The notes: generated by a model not told the origin, from the letters alone. DNA of 27,962 bases from Bacillota bacterium (GCA_023443315.1 JAEZVA010000100.1:1-27962), one strand, 5' to 3'. Positions 1 through 9,011 are shown, counted from the first letter of the stretch. A program made the numbers and translations.

Positions 1-50
<50 letters not shown>

Positions 51-70
51 GCACTTCAGCGACGGATTGT

Positions 71-100
71 ATTATAGCACACAATCCGCCGCATAGTCAA
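71..100 (-). promoter_or_regulatory. Sigma-A promoter of the tRNA-Gly gene
   Basis: On the minus strand there is TTGACT (bases 100-95), an 18-nt spacer and TATAAT (bases 76-71), about 20 nt before the mature tRNA 5' end at base 50. The -10 box sits in the loop of an 8-bp inverted repeat (63-70 with 81-88). Confidence 0.7.
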
Positions 101-201
101 TAGCTTTGTCTAAATTGGGGCGACCCGGAAAAAATGTAGGTGGGTTCTGTCCCGATTGTTCGGTCGCATCGCAGCGTATAACTTAAAAAATTCGGGCTGT
201 A

Positions 202-651
202 TTACCGCACAAAGATGTTTTCGCAGTCGATAACCAGGCTTATTTTGCCGCCGATGGTTGCCACACCCGCAATAAACTCGCTCTCGGCAGGGGGCGGTGA
301 GATGTCCTCGTCTGGGATGATTACAACCTCCGAGATGCTGTCCACAATCAACCCGAACGGCGCGTCCTCTACCGAAAGAATCATAAAGCAGGTGGTGTCG
401 GTAAAGTCGATAACCTCAAGACCAAGGCGTCTGCGCAGGTTGATGATAGGGATAATCTTGCCGCGCAGGTTGGTGATGCCGTCTACATAGCTCGGAAAAT
501 CGGGCACAGGGGTAATCTGCAACACACGATTGATCTCAATTACATAGCGAATGGGTACGGCATATGCCTCCGCACCAAGGGAGAAGGTCAGGTATTTGCC
601 TTTTAGGGTATCCTCTTGTTCTTCCTGCTGCATCTCAAATCCGATGCTCAT
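202..651 (-). CDS. cheW: CheW-like chemotaxis adaptor protein
   Basis: A single CheW domain of 149 residues, the usual size for a stand-alone CheW. CheW proteins bridge methyl-accepting receptors and the CheA kinase at the cytoplasmic face of the membrane. The family signature NLRGKIIPIINL is at about residues 61-72, and the fold runs from residue 18 to the C-terminus. I place the start at the ATG at 651 because AAAGGAG lies 10 nt upstream; an in-frame TTG at 660 would sit directly on that ribosome binding site. It is the last gene of a minus-strand set with two cyclic-di-GMP-type proteins, 83 nt after the stop of the upstream gene. That context suggests an adaptor tied to motility or second-messenger signalling. 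No CheA or receptor is in the window, so its partners are unknown. Confidence 0.9.
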   Translation of the reverse strand: MSIGFEMQQEEQEDTLKGKYLTFSLGAEAYAVPIRYVIEINRVLQITPVPDFPSYVDGITNLRGKIIPIINLRRRLGLEVIDFTDTTCFMILSVEDAPFGLIVDSISEVVIIPDEDISPPPAESEFIAGVATIGGKISLVIDCENIFVR

Positions 652-734
652 GGTAGTCAAGCTCCTTTACTATACGCAGAATTTTAGCAAAAATGTAAGG
701 TTTAAAAGAATGGAAAAAAGGAGGCAGCGATTGG

Positions 735-3554
735 TTACAGCCCTAGTATGGTGTTTTCGAGCAGCCTGCTTTTGTAGTCGGGGCAGTCGTACTTGTTCAT
801 AACAATCTCTTTGGTCTGGATTTCTCGATAGAAGGCCTGTGCGCTTAGTTTGTCTCCGGTGCAGTAATAGTAGCATCTGCTCAAGCGGGGTTTTAAAAAC
901 TCATGCTGCTTGAGCGTAAGGGGCAGGGTGCAGGCGGTTGCCGACTGACGTGCGATATCCATAATCGAGCTTAAAACAGATAGGTACTTTCGGCTGTGCG
1001 TCGCTTTCACAATCATCTCGTCGGCAAAGCGAACCGAATCCAGATTAAAGTCGCTTACGATGTTGTAGCTGGTGTACATGCCGCCAAAGCCCATCAGCTC
1101 AATATCGCTGCTAATGCGCCGTAGACCAGAAACAAAGGTGTACACTGAGTGGTCAAACATGCTGATGGTACGCGGTTCCAGCGCAAAGCCGAGCGTTTTG
1201 GGGTTGACCCCCTCCTCCTGCGATACGCGGGTGAGGATAGAGAGCACCGCCTCGTTGGACAGAGACACAATGGGGATTGGGTAGGTAACGATTGTTTGAT
1301 GCGTGTTGAACTTTTCCACCGAGGTGACCGCCTGACATACCCGGCGGAAGGTGGTCTCAAGCAGTAACGATTGCTGGTTGCTCTCTGCGGCAATCTTGTA
1401 AATCTCGTCGCGTGAGATGTCTGCATACTCTGGTATCAGGATGTCGATATCCGAGATAAACCGAACTGCACGGTTGGTACGGCTGCAAAATACCGGCTCA
1501 AACGATACCGTCAGGATGTCGTTTTGTGCGATGTTGCGCAGGTGTTCGGCTACCACATCGTTCATAACCTTTTCGTGGTTTAACGACTCAGTAAATAGGG
1601 TGTATTTGTTTTTGCCCTTACGCTTCGCGCTGTACATCGCAAAGTCGGCGTTGGCAAGCAGCTCCTTGTAGCTGCCCGCGCCAAACTCATATGCCTTGGC
1701 TACGCCAACACTACCCGATAGGCGGTAGGACGTGCCTTCCTTCTCATACCCGCTTTGCAGGGCGGAAACGATGTTGTTGGCGGTCTGCTCTAGCTCGTCT
1801 TCGCTCGAAAACTCTTTTATGAACACGATAAACTCGTCGCCGCCAATGCGTCCCACAAGGTCATCGCCCGATACCATCTTGCAGATGCTGGAGGACACAA
1901 ACTTTAAGATTTGGTCGCCAAACTGGTGACCGAAGGTGTCGTTGATAATCTTAAAGTTATCAAGGTCTATCATCATAAGTGCGCTCTGCCGGTACTCGGG
2001 CATCAGTTCCTTAATGCGCTTTTCTATGGTGGCGCGGTTGTAAACACTCGTCAGCTTGTCGTACTCAGCAGAGTGCAAAACCCGAAGGTCATACAGCTTC
2101 TTCTGGGTAATATCCGAAATAGAGCCGATAACCTTTACAATCTTATCGTCCTTATTCTTGAGCGCGGTTGCAATGCTTTCGGCCCAAGCGGTATTGCCGC
2201 GAATGTCCCGTGTTTCGTACTCTGCGCGGTAGGTGCGCGACATGCCCGCCACAAAACGCTTAAACTCGGCGTCACGGCGATCCTCCGCTTCGGGGTCGGC
2301 GGCATATGCCCATGGGCAGTTGACCGAGCCGATGTTCTCGACCCGCCTTGCGCCAAGCAGACCCTTATCTTTGGCCATAAATGTGTATTTTTGGGTGGCG
2401 ACGTCGTATTCCCATACAATATCACTCACCGCTTCGAGCGCAGTGCGGTAACGCTTCTCGCTTTCCTTTAGGTCGTCGAGTGTGTTGGTAATTTTGGTGT
2501 TGAGAAGGTTAACCGATTCCGCAATCCACCCAAGCTCGTTGTCCACTTCGTAGGTGCAGTACACGTAGCCACTATCCTTAAGCATACTGCCCAAGGAACG
2601 CAGGATGCGGGTGGCAGGGTACCTTACAGATAAGATGATAATTACAGTCGCGGCGATACACATTAGCCCTGTCACAAGCAAAAGGGTGTTTAATAGAGCA
2701 AGCGGTCTTAAATAGATCTCGTGAATCTCGTCCATAGATCGCACTGCCACCAGATAGCCGTCGATTTGCGGAATAAAACGGTATACGCCGTGTAGCTCGA
2801 GCTGATTGTTATAGTCATAGGTTAGTTCGCCCATCTCCCTGGTTTTGTCCGCGCGCATCCGAACAAGCTGACGATAGAAACCGTCTTCCATGTCATAGGC
2901 CGACGCGTTCAGCTGACGTTCGGGATACCGATGGGCAAAGATGTTGTCTTTTGCGTCGATAAAGAACAGATAGCCTTGGCTGCCGACCACGCCGTCGCGG
3001 GCGAGTAAAGTGAAATACGAGGTATCAAACTCAAACACCAAATAGCCCACTGCGCTGTCATTTTGGTAGAGGGCTTGGCTTTGAAAGAAATATGTCTTGC
3101 TCTGCGGTGTATACAGGATGCCTGAAAAATGCGAGTCGGACCGCATCAACTTGGTGAGCTCCTCATCCTGCGCATACGCCTCGCCGACGCGCGCTCCCGT
3201 CATTGAGGCGACCACCGTTCCGTTCTTGTCAAGCAGATAGACACTGCGGCATTGATCCAGTGCCGTTATCTGTGCTTCAAGCAGTTGTGAAATCTGCTCC
3301 TGCGCAACGCCGCTCGGGGCGACAAGAGCCTGCTGATAGGTGTCGTGCTGAGAAATCAAATGCGTTGTTTTGGCAATCTGCGTAAGGTAGTCATCTACCC
3401 CATTGTCCACACGAACTGCGCAGCTTTTAAGTACATTATTGTTTTCGCTTAGCGCATACTGTGTCATGTTAACGTTGAGAAGGATACCTAGTACGAGTAC
3501 AGGCAGCAGAATCATTAACATGATAACCGCGGTGAACTTTGTTGACAGTCTCAT
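735..3554 (-). CDS. Membrane Cache-PAS-GGDEF protein with degenerate EAL-like tail
   Basis: A 939-residue sensor protein, probably a diguanylate cyclase that makes cyclic di-GMP. The order is: membrane helix at about residues 6-28, extracytoplasmic Cache-type sensor to about 280, second helix at about 285-307, a linker, a PAS domain at about 365-485, and a GGDEF domain at about 495-650. The GGDEF domain has an intact active-site motif (RIGGDEF near residue 570). No RxxD inhibitory site is visible at the usual place upstream. The last 230 or so residues resemble an EAL domain in outline but have lost its hallmarks: FEPVF replaces the YQP start, DID stands in place of EAL, and GFGG replaces DDFG. 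It is therefore unlikely to degrade cyclic di-GMP. I chose the ATG at 3554 rather than the one at 3560 because GAGAGGG directly abuts the latter. It lies 42 nt downstream of the GGDEF-EAL gene, so co-transcription is likely. Confidence 0.88.
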   Translation of the reverse strand: MRLSTKFTAVIMLMILLPVLVLGILLNVNMTQYALSENNNVLKSCAVRVDNGVDDYLTQIAKTTHLISQHDTYQQALVAPSGVAQEQISQLLEAQITALDQCRSVYLLDKNGTVVASMTGARVGEAYAQDEELTKLMRSDSHFSGILYTPQSKTYFFQSQALYQNDSAVGYLVFEFDTSYFTLLARDGVVGSQGYLFFIDAKDNIFAHRYPERQLNASAYDMEDGFYRQLVRMRADKTREMGELTYDYNNQLELHGVYRFIPQIDGYLVAVRSMDEIHEIYLRPLALLNTLLLVTGLMCIAATVIIILSVRYPATRILRSLGSMLKDSGYVYCTYEVDNELGWIAESVNLLNTKITNTLDDLKESEKRYRTALEAVSDIVWEYDVATQKYTFMAKDKGLLGARRVENIGSVNCPWAYAADPEAEDRRDAEFKRFVAGMSRTYRAEYETRDIRGNTAWAESIATALKNKDDKIVKVIGSISDITQKKLYDLRVLHSAEYDKLTSVYNRATIEKRIKELMPEYRQSALMMIDLDNFKIINDTFGHQFGDQILKFVSSSICKMVSGDDLVGRIGGDEFIVFIKEFSSEDELEQTANNIVSALQSGYEKEGTSYRLSGSVGVAKAYEFGAGSYKELLANADFAMYSAKRKGKNKYTLFTESLNHEKVMNDVVAEHLRNIAQNDILTVSFEPVFCSRTNRAVRFISDIDILIPEYADISRDEIYKIAAESNQQSLLLETTFRRVCQAVTSVEKFNTHQTIVTYPIPIVSLSNEAVLSILTRVSQEEGVNPKTLGFALEPRTISMFDHSVYTFVSGLRRISSDIELMGFGGMYTSYNIVSDFNLDSVRFADEMIVKATHSRKYLSVLSSIMDIARQSATACTLPLTLKQHEFLKPRLSRCYYYCTGDKLSAQAFYREIQTKEIVMNKYDCPDYKSRLLENTILGL

Positions 3555-3596
3555 ACGCATCCCTCTCTTTCGTTTTAATCCGACACACTGTCGTCT

Positions 3597-6356
3597 CTAA
3601 GGGGTCTTCATGCTTTCGGTCAGGATCTTCTTGAAATCAGTACGGGGCAGGGGACGGCTGTATAGATACCCTTGAATATAGTCGCAGTTTAGTTGTTTTA
3701 AGATGCTGTCCTGCCGGGCGGTCTCAACGCCCTCGGCGACCACCTGCATGTTAAAGCCCTGCACCAGCTCGATAATCTTAGAGAGCATCTTGCGACTTTT
3801 TGCGCTGCCCTCAAGCTGATTAATATAGGATTTATCGATCTTTAAGCTGCTAATGGGCAACATAAGCAGATAGTTAAGCCCCGAGTAGCCCGAGCCGAAA
3901 TCATCGAGCACAAAGCGAATGCCGTAGCGTTGTAGCTCGTTCATTGTGGTTTTTACCGCATCAAACGAGCGGATTACCACGTTTTCGGTAATTTCAAACT
4001 CAAGGATGGTGGGTGGGAGCTCATAACGTGAGATAACGCCCCACATGCTGTCTACAAAATTCTCCTGCACCAGCTGCAGGGGCGAGATGTTAATCGCCAT
4101 CGAGTCGAGCACAATGCCCTGCCGGGCAAGCTCGCACAGGGTTTTGCAGACGCGGTCTACAACAATCAGCCCAATGTCGTTAATCAGACCAATCTCTTCA
4201 GCGATGCCGATGAACTCATCGGGTGGAATAAAACCAAGCTCTTCATCGCGCAGTCGCAAAAGCGCCTCCGCTTTGGTGAACCGTTGTTTTTCAACGTTGT
4301 ATATGGGCTGGTAGTAAACGTCAAAGCCGCCCTCTTTTAATGCACGGCGCATAATCTCCTGAATTTTATGGCGTCTTGCAAGCTTGCGGCTGAGCACCTC
4401 GTCGTATAGAACGTAGCGGTTTTTCCCCGCGGTTTTTGCGTCGTAGATGGCAAACTCGCCACTAGCAACAATCTGCTTTGGGTCATTGCCGCTTTCGGGA
4501 AAGCCGGCGATGCCAAGGCTGACGGTACAGGTGCAGTCTACGTCAAACACCCTCCATGGGCGAGAAAAACGCATCAATAACCGCTGTGCCAGGTCTTGGG
4601 CCATTGCTAGGCTGTAATTCTGCAGCAGGATAAAGAACTCGTCACCGCCAAAGCGAAATGCCTTGCCCACCAGCTCGTCGCTCTCGTTAAAATACTGCAC
4701 GATACGCCGAAGCAGCTCGTCCCCGTAATGGGAGCCGAGCGTGTCGTTTACAAACTTAAAATCGTCCAGATCAAGGATAATGACAGAGCCGGACGGGGAA
4801 GGGTCTTCAAACACCTTATTCAGCACCTTGGTTAGGCACGCGCGGTTGGGGATGTCAAGCATCGCGTCATAGTACGCAAGCTTTTCAATCTCAAGCTCAA
4901 ACACCTTACGGGAGTTAATGTCCGTCTGACTGATAAGGCAGGCGAGACGACCGTCGAACCACGTAAAGCGGGAGGCCAGCAGCTCATACCAGGTGTCGGC
5001 TTTGCTTTTATATATCTCCATACGAATCTGTTCGTTAGTGGGGCAGGAGAGTATGCTTCTATCTGCATTACTATATCCCTGCATTTCGTAAGGTGCTGCA
5101 AACCGCTCGATGGGGCAGAACGCGCAGATCTGACCGTCGTCAAGGCTTTCAAGGCGGGTGCATAGATCCCCCGGCTTGACGTCGGGGTTCATCAGCTGCA
5201 TGGTGCGGTTCATAAACAGGATCTCACGGGTTTTTACGTCCACGGCATAGGTTGCCGAACCGTTGCCGTCGGCAATGGTATACATCAAATCCTTGGCGTG
5301 GTCGGCGTAATCCATGGCGAGCTTTTGCAGCACGGCAGTGCATAAAACGGTGGACGCCGCCTTCAGACCCACCAGACGGGTGGCGTCCCACACAGAAGCG
5401 GTGTTGCTGCGCTCAAACAGGATAACAGCAACCGGTCGCTGCTCGTTTTTAATTACATTGCACAGCACATCGCCGATGTTGTCCGCTTCGAGCAGAGCGC
5501 CCAGCTGCGGGGGTATTTGCGACAAGTCGCAGAGATGTAAAAAGCCGTCCTTGTCAAACTCCCAGTGCATCGATTCGGCAAGCAGCTGCCACAGGGCTTG
5601 TCCCTGTGTGCCCGAAAAACGGGTCTCAAAGCCAGATAACCCCGGTATGAACCACTGGGCAAGCAGCTTGTGCTCCCCAAAATCACATGCAAGTCGCAGT
5701 ACGGTAATGCGCGCGAGCACGTAGTGTTCGCCCACCTGCGCAAGCGCCCCATCGATAGCCGACTCAAGATTGGACGAGCCGAAGATGCCGCTGATTACTT
5801 CATTCTCAAATACGGTACAGGAAAGCGCGTCCGTCAGCTCCCCGATGCGCGAGCTTAGCTTTGCGTGCTGTGCGCGGTTTTGCGCGGCGTCGTCGAGTAT
5901 CTGTGCAAACACCTCGCAGACCATCCCTACCACACGCTGCGCCAGACGAAATCGCTCGGGGCTAATATTGTACTTTCTTTGTTCTTCACATAGTAAAAAA
6001 ATAACAGAGATATTCTGTGCGTATACAACCGGGATATAGGCAAAGCGAACGCCAAGCTCACAGCTTCCACTGTGCTGCTGCAGCGTTTCGTGTACCAGAG
6101 CTAGGGCATTTTCCTTAGTTGTGGCGCACAGCGCGGGGTCTTTGACGCTGTTTTTACGGCAGAAGGAGCTCTCGCCCAAAATGGGTCTGCCTTGGGCGTC
6201 AAGCACGGCACAATCGATATGTAGGTTTTTTTCAACAAAGGTGGTAAGCCTGCCTACAAGCTCCGCACTTAATGCGGCGGGCAGTGCGGCAAGCGGCTTT
6301 GTATCAATATAGGTGGCTGCCGGAATCTTGACCTTTTTCCTTTGAAAAAAAGACAT
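3597..6356 (-). CDS. PocR-like/PAS/GGDEF/EAL cyclic-di-GMP turnover protein
   Basis: A 919-residue soluble protein with no membrane helix. The N-terminal region (about 30-165) has spaced cysteines (FC near the start, LC, SCELG) followed by an IPV strand, resembling the PocR-type ligand-binding domain. A middle region and a PAS-like domain with a CAFC pair (about 375-490) follow. GGDEF (RFGGDEF near 568) is intact. The EAL domain keeps its catalytic signatures: EALLRL near 695, NISPLQ, EITEN, DDFGSGYS near 816, LKIDKSYI, and AEGVET near 872. It can therefore plausibly both make and hydrolyse cyclic di-GMP, though in hybrids usually one activity dominates. The start at 6356 is supported by GGAGG 9 nt upstream; an in-frame GTG at 6461 lacks this. 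It is the first gene of a three-gene minus-strand operon. Confidence 0.88.
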   Translation of the reverse strand: MSFFQRKKVKIPAATYIDTKPLAALPAALSAELVGRLTTFVEKNLHIDCAVLDAQGRPILGESSFCRKNSVKDPALCATTKENALALVHETLQQHSGSCELGVRFAYIPVVYAQNISVIFLLCEEQRKYNISPERFRLAQRVVGMVCEVFAQILDDAAQNRAQHAKLSSRIGELTDALSCTVFENEVISGIFGSSNLESAIDGALAQVGEHYVLARITVLRLACDFGEHKLLAQWFIPGLSGFETRFSGTQGQALWQLLAESMHWEFDKDGFLHLCDLSQIPPQLGALLEADNIGDVLCNVIKNEQRPVAVILFERSNTASVWDATRLVGLKAASTVLCTAVLQKLAMDYADHAKDLMYTIADGNGSATYAVDVKTREILFMNRTMQLMNPDVKPGDLCTRLESLDDGQICAFCPIERFAAPYEMQGYSNADRSILSCPTNEQIRMEIYKSKADTWYELLASRFTWFDGRLACLISQTDINSRKVFELEIEKLAYYDAMLDIPNRACLTKVLNKVFEDPSPSGSVIILDLDDFKFVNDTLGSHYGDELLRRIVQYFNESDELVGKAFRFGGDEFFILLQNYSLAMAQDLAQRLLMRFSRPWRVFDVDCTCTVSLGIAGFPESGNDPKQIVASGEFAIYDAKTAGKNRYVLYDEVLSRKLARRHKIQEIMRRALKEGGFDVYYQPIYNVEKQRFTKAEALLRLRDEELGFIPPDEFIGIAEEIGLINDIGLIVVDRVCKTLCELARQGIVLDSMAINISPLQLVQENFVDSMWGVISRYELPPTILEFEITENVVIRSFDAVKTTMNELQRYGIRFVLDDFGSGYSGLNYLLMLPISSLKIDKSYINQLEGSAKSRKMLSKIIELVQGFNMQVVAEGVETARQDSILKQLNCDYIQGYLYSRPLPRTDFKKILTESMKTP

Positions 6357-6498
6357 TGCAAGCAGCCTCCATAGCAACAATTTGTGTGGAAAAGTATAAG
6401 GCGTCGATGTAGGTTTGGTATAAAGAATAGTTACGCGTATTACGAGGCAAATAACAATCACGTACCTATACGTATCCTATAATAGACTATTAATAATT

Positions 6499-6528
6499 AT
6501 TATACAACTTCTTCATCCGTGTTTTCAA
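6499..6528 (-). promoter_or_regulatory. Predicted sigma-A promoter of the GGDEF-EAL/cheW operon
   Basis: On the minus strand there is TTGAAA (6528-6523), an 18-nt spacer and a perfect TATAAT (6504-6499). This would give a leader of about 135 nt before the ATG at 6356. I see no cyclic-di-GMP riboswitch consensus in that leader. Confidence 0.55.
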
Positions 6529-6636
6529 TATATTTGGAGAAAATAATAGATGCTTTTTGGATAGCAGGGATACAATGTTGATAAACGGTAGGATTCTATG
6601 GTAAGATTACACTATTATGAACAGGAGGCGTGCACC

Positions 6637-7275
6637 ATGCGGCAGGAAGGCAACCAAAAGGGAAGGTTCATTGTGTTCGAGGGTCTGGATGGTTCGGGCA
6701 AAAGCACCCAGATATCGCTGCTTGAAAAGGAGCTTATCCGTCAGGGGCGCAGGGTATACCTCACTCGTGAGCCAACCGACGCCGCGGTGGGCGGGCTGAT
6801 TCGCGAAACGCTGAGCGGGCAGACCAAACGCTCAAGCGCGGAGCTTGCCGCGCTGTTTTTGGCCGACCGCATCCGCCACAACACAAACCCCGTAAACGGC
6901 ATACAGGGGTATATTGAGAGCGGCGTGGATGTGCTGTGCGACCGCTATTACTACTCCTCCCTCGCCTATCAGGGGCTTGAAAGCGACATAGACTGGCTGA
7001 TAGCCTGCAACTGCGGCTGCCCCGAGATTCTGCGCCCCGACCTGTGCGTATTTTTGGACATGGATGCCGAGCAGTGCAAGCAGCGGGTGGATAGCGGCAG
7101 GGCGTTTTTAGAGATATTCGAGCAGTCCGCCGAGCAGCTCGCGCGCATCCGCGGCAACTTCATGGAGGTATTTGCGCTGCTAGCGGAGGAGGAGAACATC
7201 GCATTTGTGGATGCCTCCCGTTCCCCGGACGAGGTGGCGGCGGATATCAAGGAGATTGTGCTGGGGTTAAAATAA
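6637..7275 (+). CDS. tmk: Thymidylate kinase (dTMP kinase)
   Basis: A 212-residue P-loop kinase that phosphorylates dTMP to dTDP in the cytoplasm for DNA synthesis. Visible signatures are the Walker A loop GLDGSGKST at residues 16-24, the dTMP-binding REPTDAAVGGLIRE segment, the DRYYYSSLAYQG motif of the family, and FLDMDAE. The length matches bacterial Tmk. The start at 6637 is preceded by AGGAGG with an 8-nt gap; an in-frame ATG at 6598 has no such site. It is a single gene transcribed opposite to both neighbours and is followed by a strong hairpin. A TACAAT at 6571-6576 could be its -10 box, but no good -35 is visible. Confidence 0.9.
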   Translation: MRQEGNQKGRFIVFEGLDGSGKSTQISLLEKELIRQGRRVYLTREPTDAAVGGLIRETLSGQTKRSSAELAALFLADRIRHNTNPVNGIQGYIESGVDVLCDRYYYSSLAYQGLESDIDWLIACNCGCPEILRPDLCVFLDMDAEQCKQRVDSGRAFLEIFEQSAEQLARIRGNFMEVFALLAEEENIAFVDASRSPDEVAADIKEIVLGLK

Positions 7276-7326
7276 TCGTTACCGCGGTTTGAAAATTCTA
7301 TTTATGTAGTTTAAGCACTCCACTTT

Positions 7327-7373
7327 AAAGGGTCTTGGTTCGCCGTGTATCGCGGCATAGCCAAGACCCTTTT
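7327..7373. terminator. Bidirectional intrinsic terminator between tmk and sigF
   Basis: A perfect 12-bp stem (7327-7338 with 7361-7372), AAAGGGTCTTGG and its complement, encloses a smaller GCCG/CGGC hairpin (7342-7345 with 7353-7356). A short T-run follows on the plus strand and AAAG-type ends on the minus strand, so it can serve the convergent genes tmk and sigF. Confidence 0.8.
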
Positions 7374-7403
7374 CATGTGTATAACAGGATGAGGGGAAGT
7401 GCG

Positions 7404-8075
7404 TTATTCCAAAAGCTCTTTGCGCAGGCAGGAGAGAATCTTCTTTTCCCGCCGCGATACCTGCACCTGCGTCATACCCAGCGCGTCCGCTGTCTGCGTC
7501 TGCGTTTTATTTAAAAAGTAGCGCAGCACAATCAGCCTGCGATCCTGGGGCGCAAGGGAGGATACCACCACCTTCAGCGACAGGATATCGGCAAGCTCCT
7601 CCTCGTGGGATACCACGGGGATATCGTACTGTCCGCCGCCGTCCTCCTCCGCCTCGGTCAGCGACACGGGGGGCAAAGCCGCACCCAGCGCCTCGCTTAT
7701 CTCGGCGGGGTCGAGGTCCATCACTGCCGCAAGCTCGCCCACCGTCGGCTCGCGACCGGTGTGTTGTGCAATGCGCTCGCGCTCGCGCGCAACGCGAAGC
7801 GACAGCTCCTTGAGCGTGCGGCTTACCTTAACGGTGCCGCCATCGCGGAACAACCTGCGCATCTCGCCCAATATCACCGGAACGGCATAGGTAGAAAAGC
7901 GTACCCCACGCGAATGGTCAAACGCGTCTGCCGCCTTGATAAGACCCATGCATCCCGCTTGAAACAGGTCGTCATATTCAATTCCACGCCCCTTAAAGCG
8001 GTGCGCGCAGGAGTGCACAAGACCAAGGTTGCTCTCCACAACCTCGTCTCTGCTTTTCAGCGTTGCTTCAGTCAT
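7404..8075 (-). CDS. sigF: RNA polymerase sporulation sigma factor F
   Basis: A 223-residue sigma-70 family factor that directs early forespore transcription. Region 2 is recognised by DDLFQAGCMGLIKAADAFD and RFSTYAVPVILGEMRR, the latter nearly identical to the SigF/SigG signature. KVSRTLKEL follows, and a C-terminal region 4 helix-turn-helix (QTADALGMTQVQVSRREKKIL) closes the protein. The context decides sigF rather than sigG: it is the third gene after spoIIAA and spoIIAB, and its ATG overlaps the spoIIAB stop by 8 nt, which implies translational coupling. It is about 30 residues shorter at the N-terminus than the Bacillus subtilis protein as I recall it, beginning nearly at region 1.2/2.1. 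Confidence 0.92.
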   Translation of the reverse strand: MTEATLKSRDEVVESNLGLVHSCAHRFKGRGIEYDDLFQAGCMGLIKAADAFDHSRGVRFSTYAVPVILGEMRRLFRDGGTVKVSRTLKELSLRVARERERIAQHTGREPTVGELAAVMDLDPAEISEALGAALPPVSLTEAEEDGGGQYDIPVVSHEEELADILSLKVVVSSLAPQDRRLIVLRYFLNKTQTQTADALGMTQVQVSRREKKILSCLRKELLE

Positions 8076-8514
8076 CCATCGTGCCTCTGGTTTTAATAGT
8101 CTTTGTGAGTGTCACCGTCGTGCCCTTGCTTAGGGTAGACACGACCGACACCTTGTCCATAAACGACTGCATGACGGCAAAGCCTAGGCCCGCACGCTCG
8201 GAGGCGGTGCAGGTGGTAAACATCGGCTCCATTGCCTGCTTGATGTCCGGGATGCCGCACCCTTTGTCGCGAATGCGAATGCGGATTCTGCCGTCGGGGA
8301 AAATTTTCGCGTTTATGTACACAAGACCAATGCGGTCGCGGTAGGCGTGAATGATGCAGTTGGTAACCGCCTCGGATACGGCGGTCTTCACGTCGGTCAG
8401 CTCCTCCACCGTCGGGTCGAGCTGCGCAAAGAATGCGGCGACGGTTACGCGGGCAAACGATTCGTTGGAGCTTTTGCTCTGAAAAACAAGGCTCATCTCG
8501 TTAATGCTTTTCAT
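8068..8514 (-). CDS. spoIIAB: Anti-sigma F factor SpoIIAB (serine kinase)
   Basis: A 148-residue GHKL-fold ATPase and kinase that holds SigF inactive and phosphorylates SpoIIAA. Diagnostic segments are SNESFARVTVAAFFAQLDPT near the N-terminus, the ATP-binding N-box EAVTNCIIHAY, the G1 box DKGCGIPD and the G2 segment ERAGLGFAVMQ. I take the ATG at 8514, which gives MKSINEMSLVF as in family members; an in-frame TTG at 8535 would add seven residues. The ribosome binding site is weak (AAGGGA at some distance). It lies 46 nt after spoIIAA and overlaps sigF, the order conserved in endospore formers. Confidence 0.92.
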   Translation of the reverse strand: MKSINEMSLVFQSKSSNESFARVTVAAFFAQLDPTVEELTDVKTAVSEAVTNCIIHAYRDRIGLVYINAKIFPDGRIRIRIRDKGCGIPDIKQAMEPMFTTCTASERAGLGFAVMQSFMDKVSVVSTLSKGTTVTLTKTIKTRGTMDD

Positions 8515-8560
8515 GGTTATCTTCTGTCCCTTCAAAAAAGTTGGAATGGTAAGTCCAAAC

Positions 8561-8884
8561 CTAGGATTTTTTGCTGCCGTTTTCTATGACGGCAAGGCGG
8601 TCGAGCCCTGCTACGCGCATGACCTTTTTAAGCTGCGTCGAGACGTTAACCACCCGCAGCTCGCCGTCGAGTAGCTGCATCTGCTTATACCTGCCCATGA
8701 TAAGCCCGATGCCCGAGCTATCCATAAACGCGACATCGCGGTAATCTAAGTACAAAACCTTGGGCTTGTGGTCGAACAGCGCGGTGTCGATGTCCTCTCG
8801 AATCTCCTTGGCGGAGTGGTGGTCGATGTCGCCCACAATCTTCGCCGTCATGGTCTGCTCCTCAAACGTGATGTATACCGGCAT
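8561..8884 (-). CDS. spoIIAA: Anti-sigma F factor antagonist SpoIIAA
   Basis: A 107-residue STAS-domain protein. In its unphosphorylated form SpoIIAA binds SpoIIAB and frees SigF in the forespore; SpoIIAB inactivates it by serine phosphorylation. The phosphosite segment MDSSGIGLIMGRYK is intact. The open frame continues upstream to 9124, but that extension runs through the folC terminator and into the 3' end of folC. The ATG at 8884 (MPVYITFEE), preceded by AAAGGAAG, is the real start. A GCGGAAT element on the minus strand near 8911-8917 resembles a sigma-H -10 box, as expected for this operon, but I could not find a well-spaced -35. Confidence 0.92.
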   Translation of the reverse strand: MPVYITFEEQTMTAKIVGDIDHHSAKEIREDIDTALFDHKPKVLYLDYRDVAFMDSSGIGLIMGRYKQMQLLDGELRVVNVSTQLKKVMRVAGLDRLAVIENGSKKS

Positions 8885-8973
8885 GGTTAAACCGACTTCC
8901 TTTCGTCTTCTATTCCGCTGTATGGAAGCGTGCGGGCTTGTCCGTCTTTTGGGGATAAAACGGTTAACTACAT

Positions 8974-9011
8974 AAAAAAATAATCCCTTACCCAAATAGG
9001 ATAAGGGATTA
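8974..9011 (-). terminator. Intrinsic terminator of folC
   Basis: On the minus strand, the stem TAATCCCTTA (9011-9002) pairs perfectly with TAAGGGATTA (8990-8981), and a run of seven T follows (8980-8974). It lies 50 nt beyond the folC stop and separates folC from spoIIAA. Confidence 0.88.

Noticed and set aside
6357..6492. Cyclic-di-GMP riboswitch in the leader of the GGDEF-EAL operon
   Set aside because: I looked for one because of the gene content but saw none of the conserved sequence blocks.
8905..8960. Complete sigma-H promoter for spoIIAA
   Set aside because: A GCGGAAT -10-like element is present, but the nearest -35-like sequence is about 19 nt away, too far for the usual spacing.
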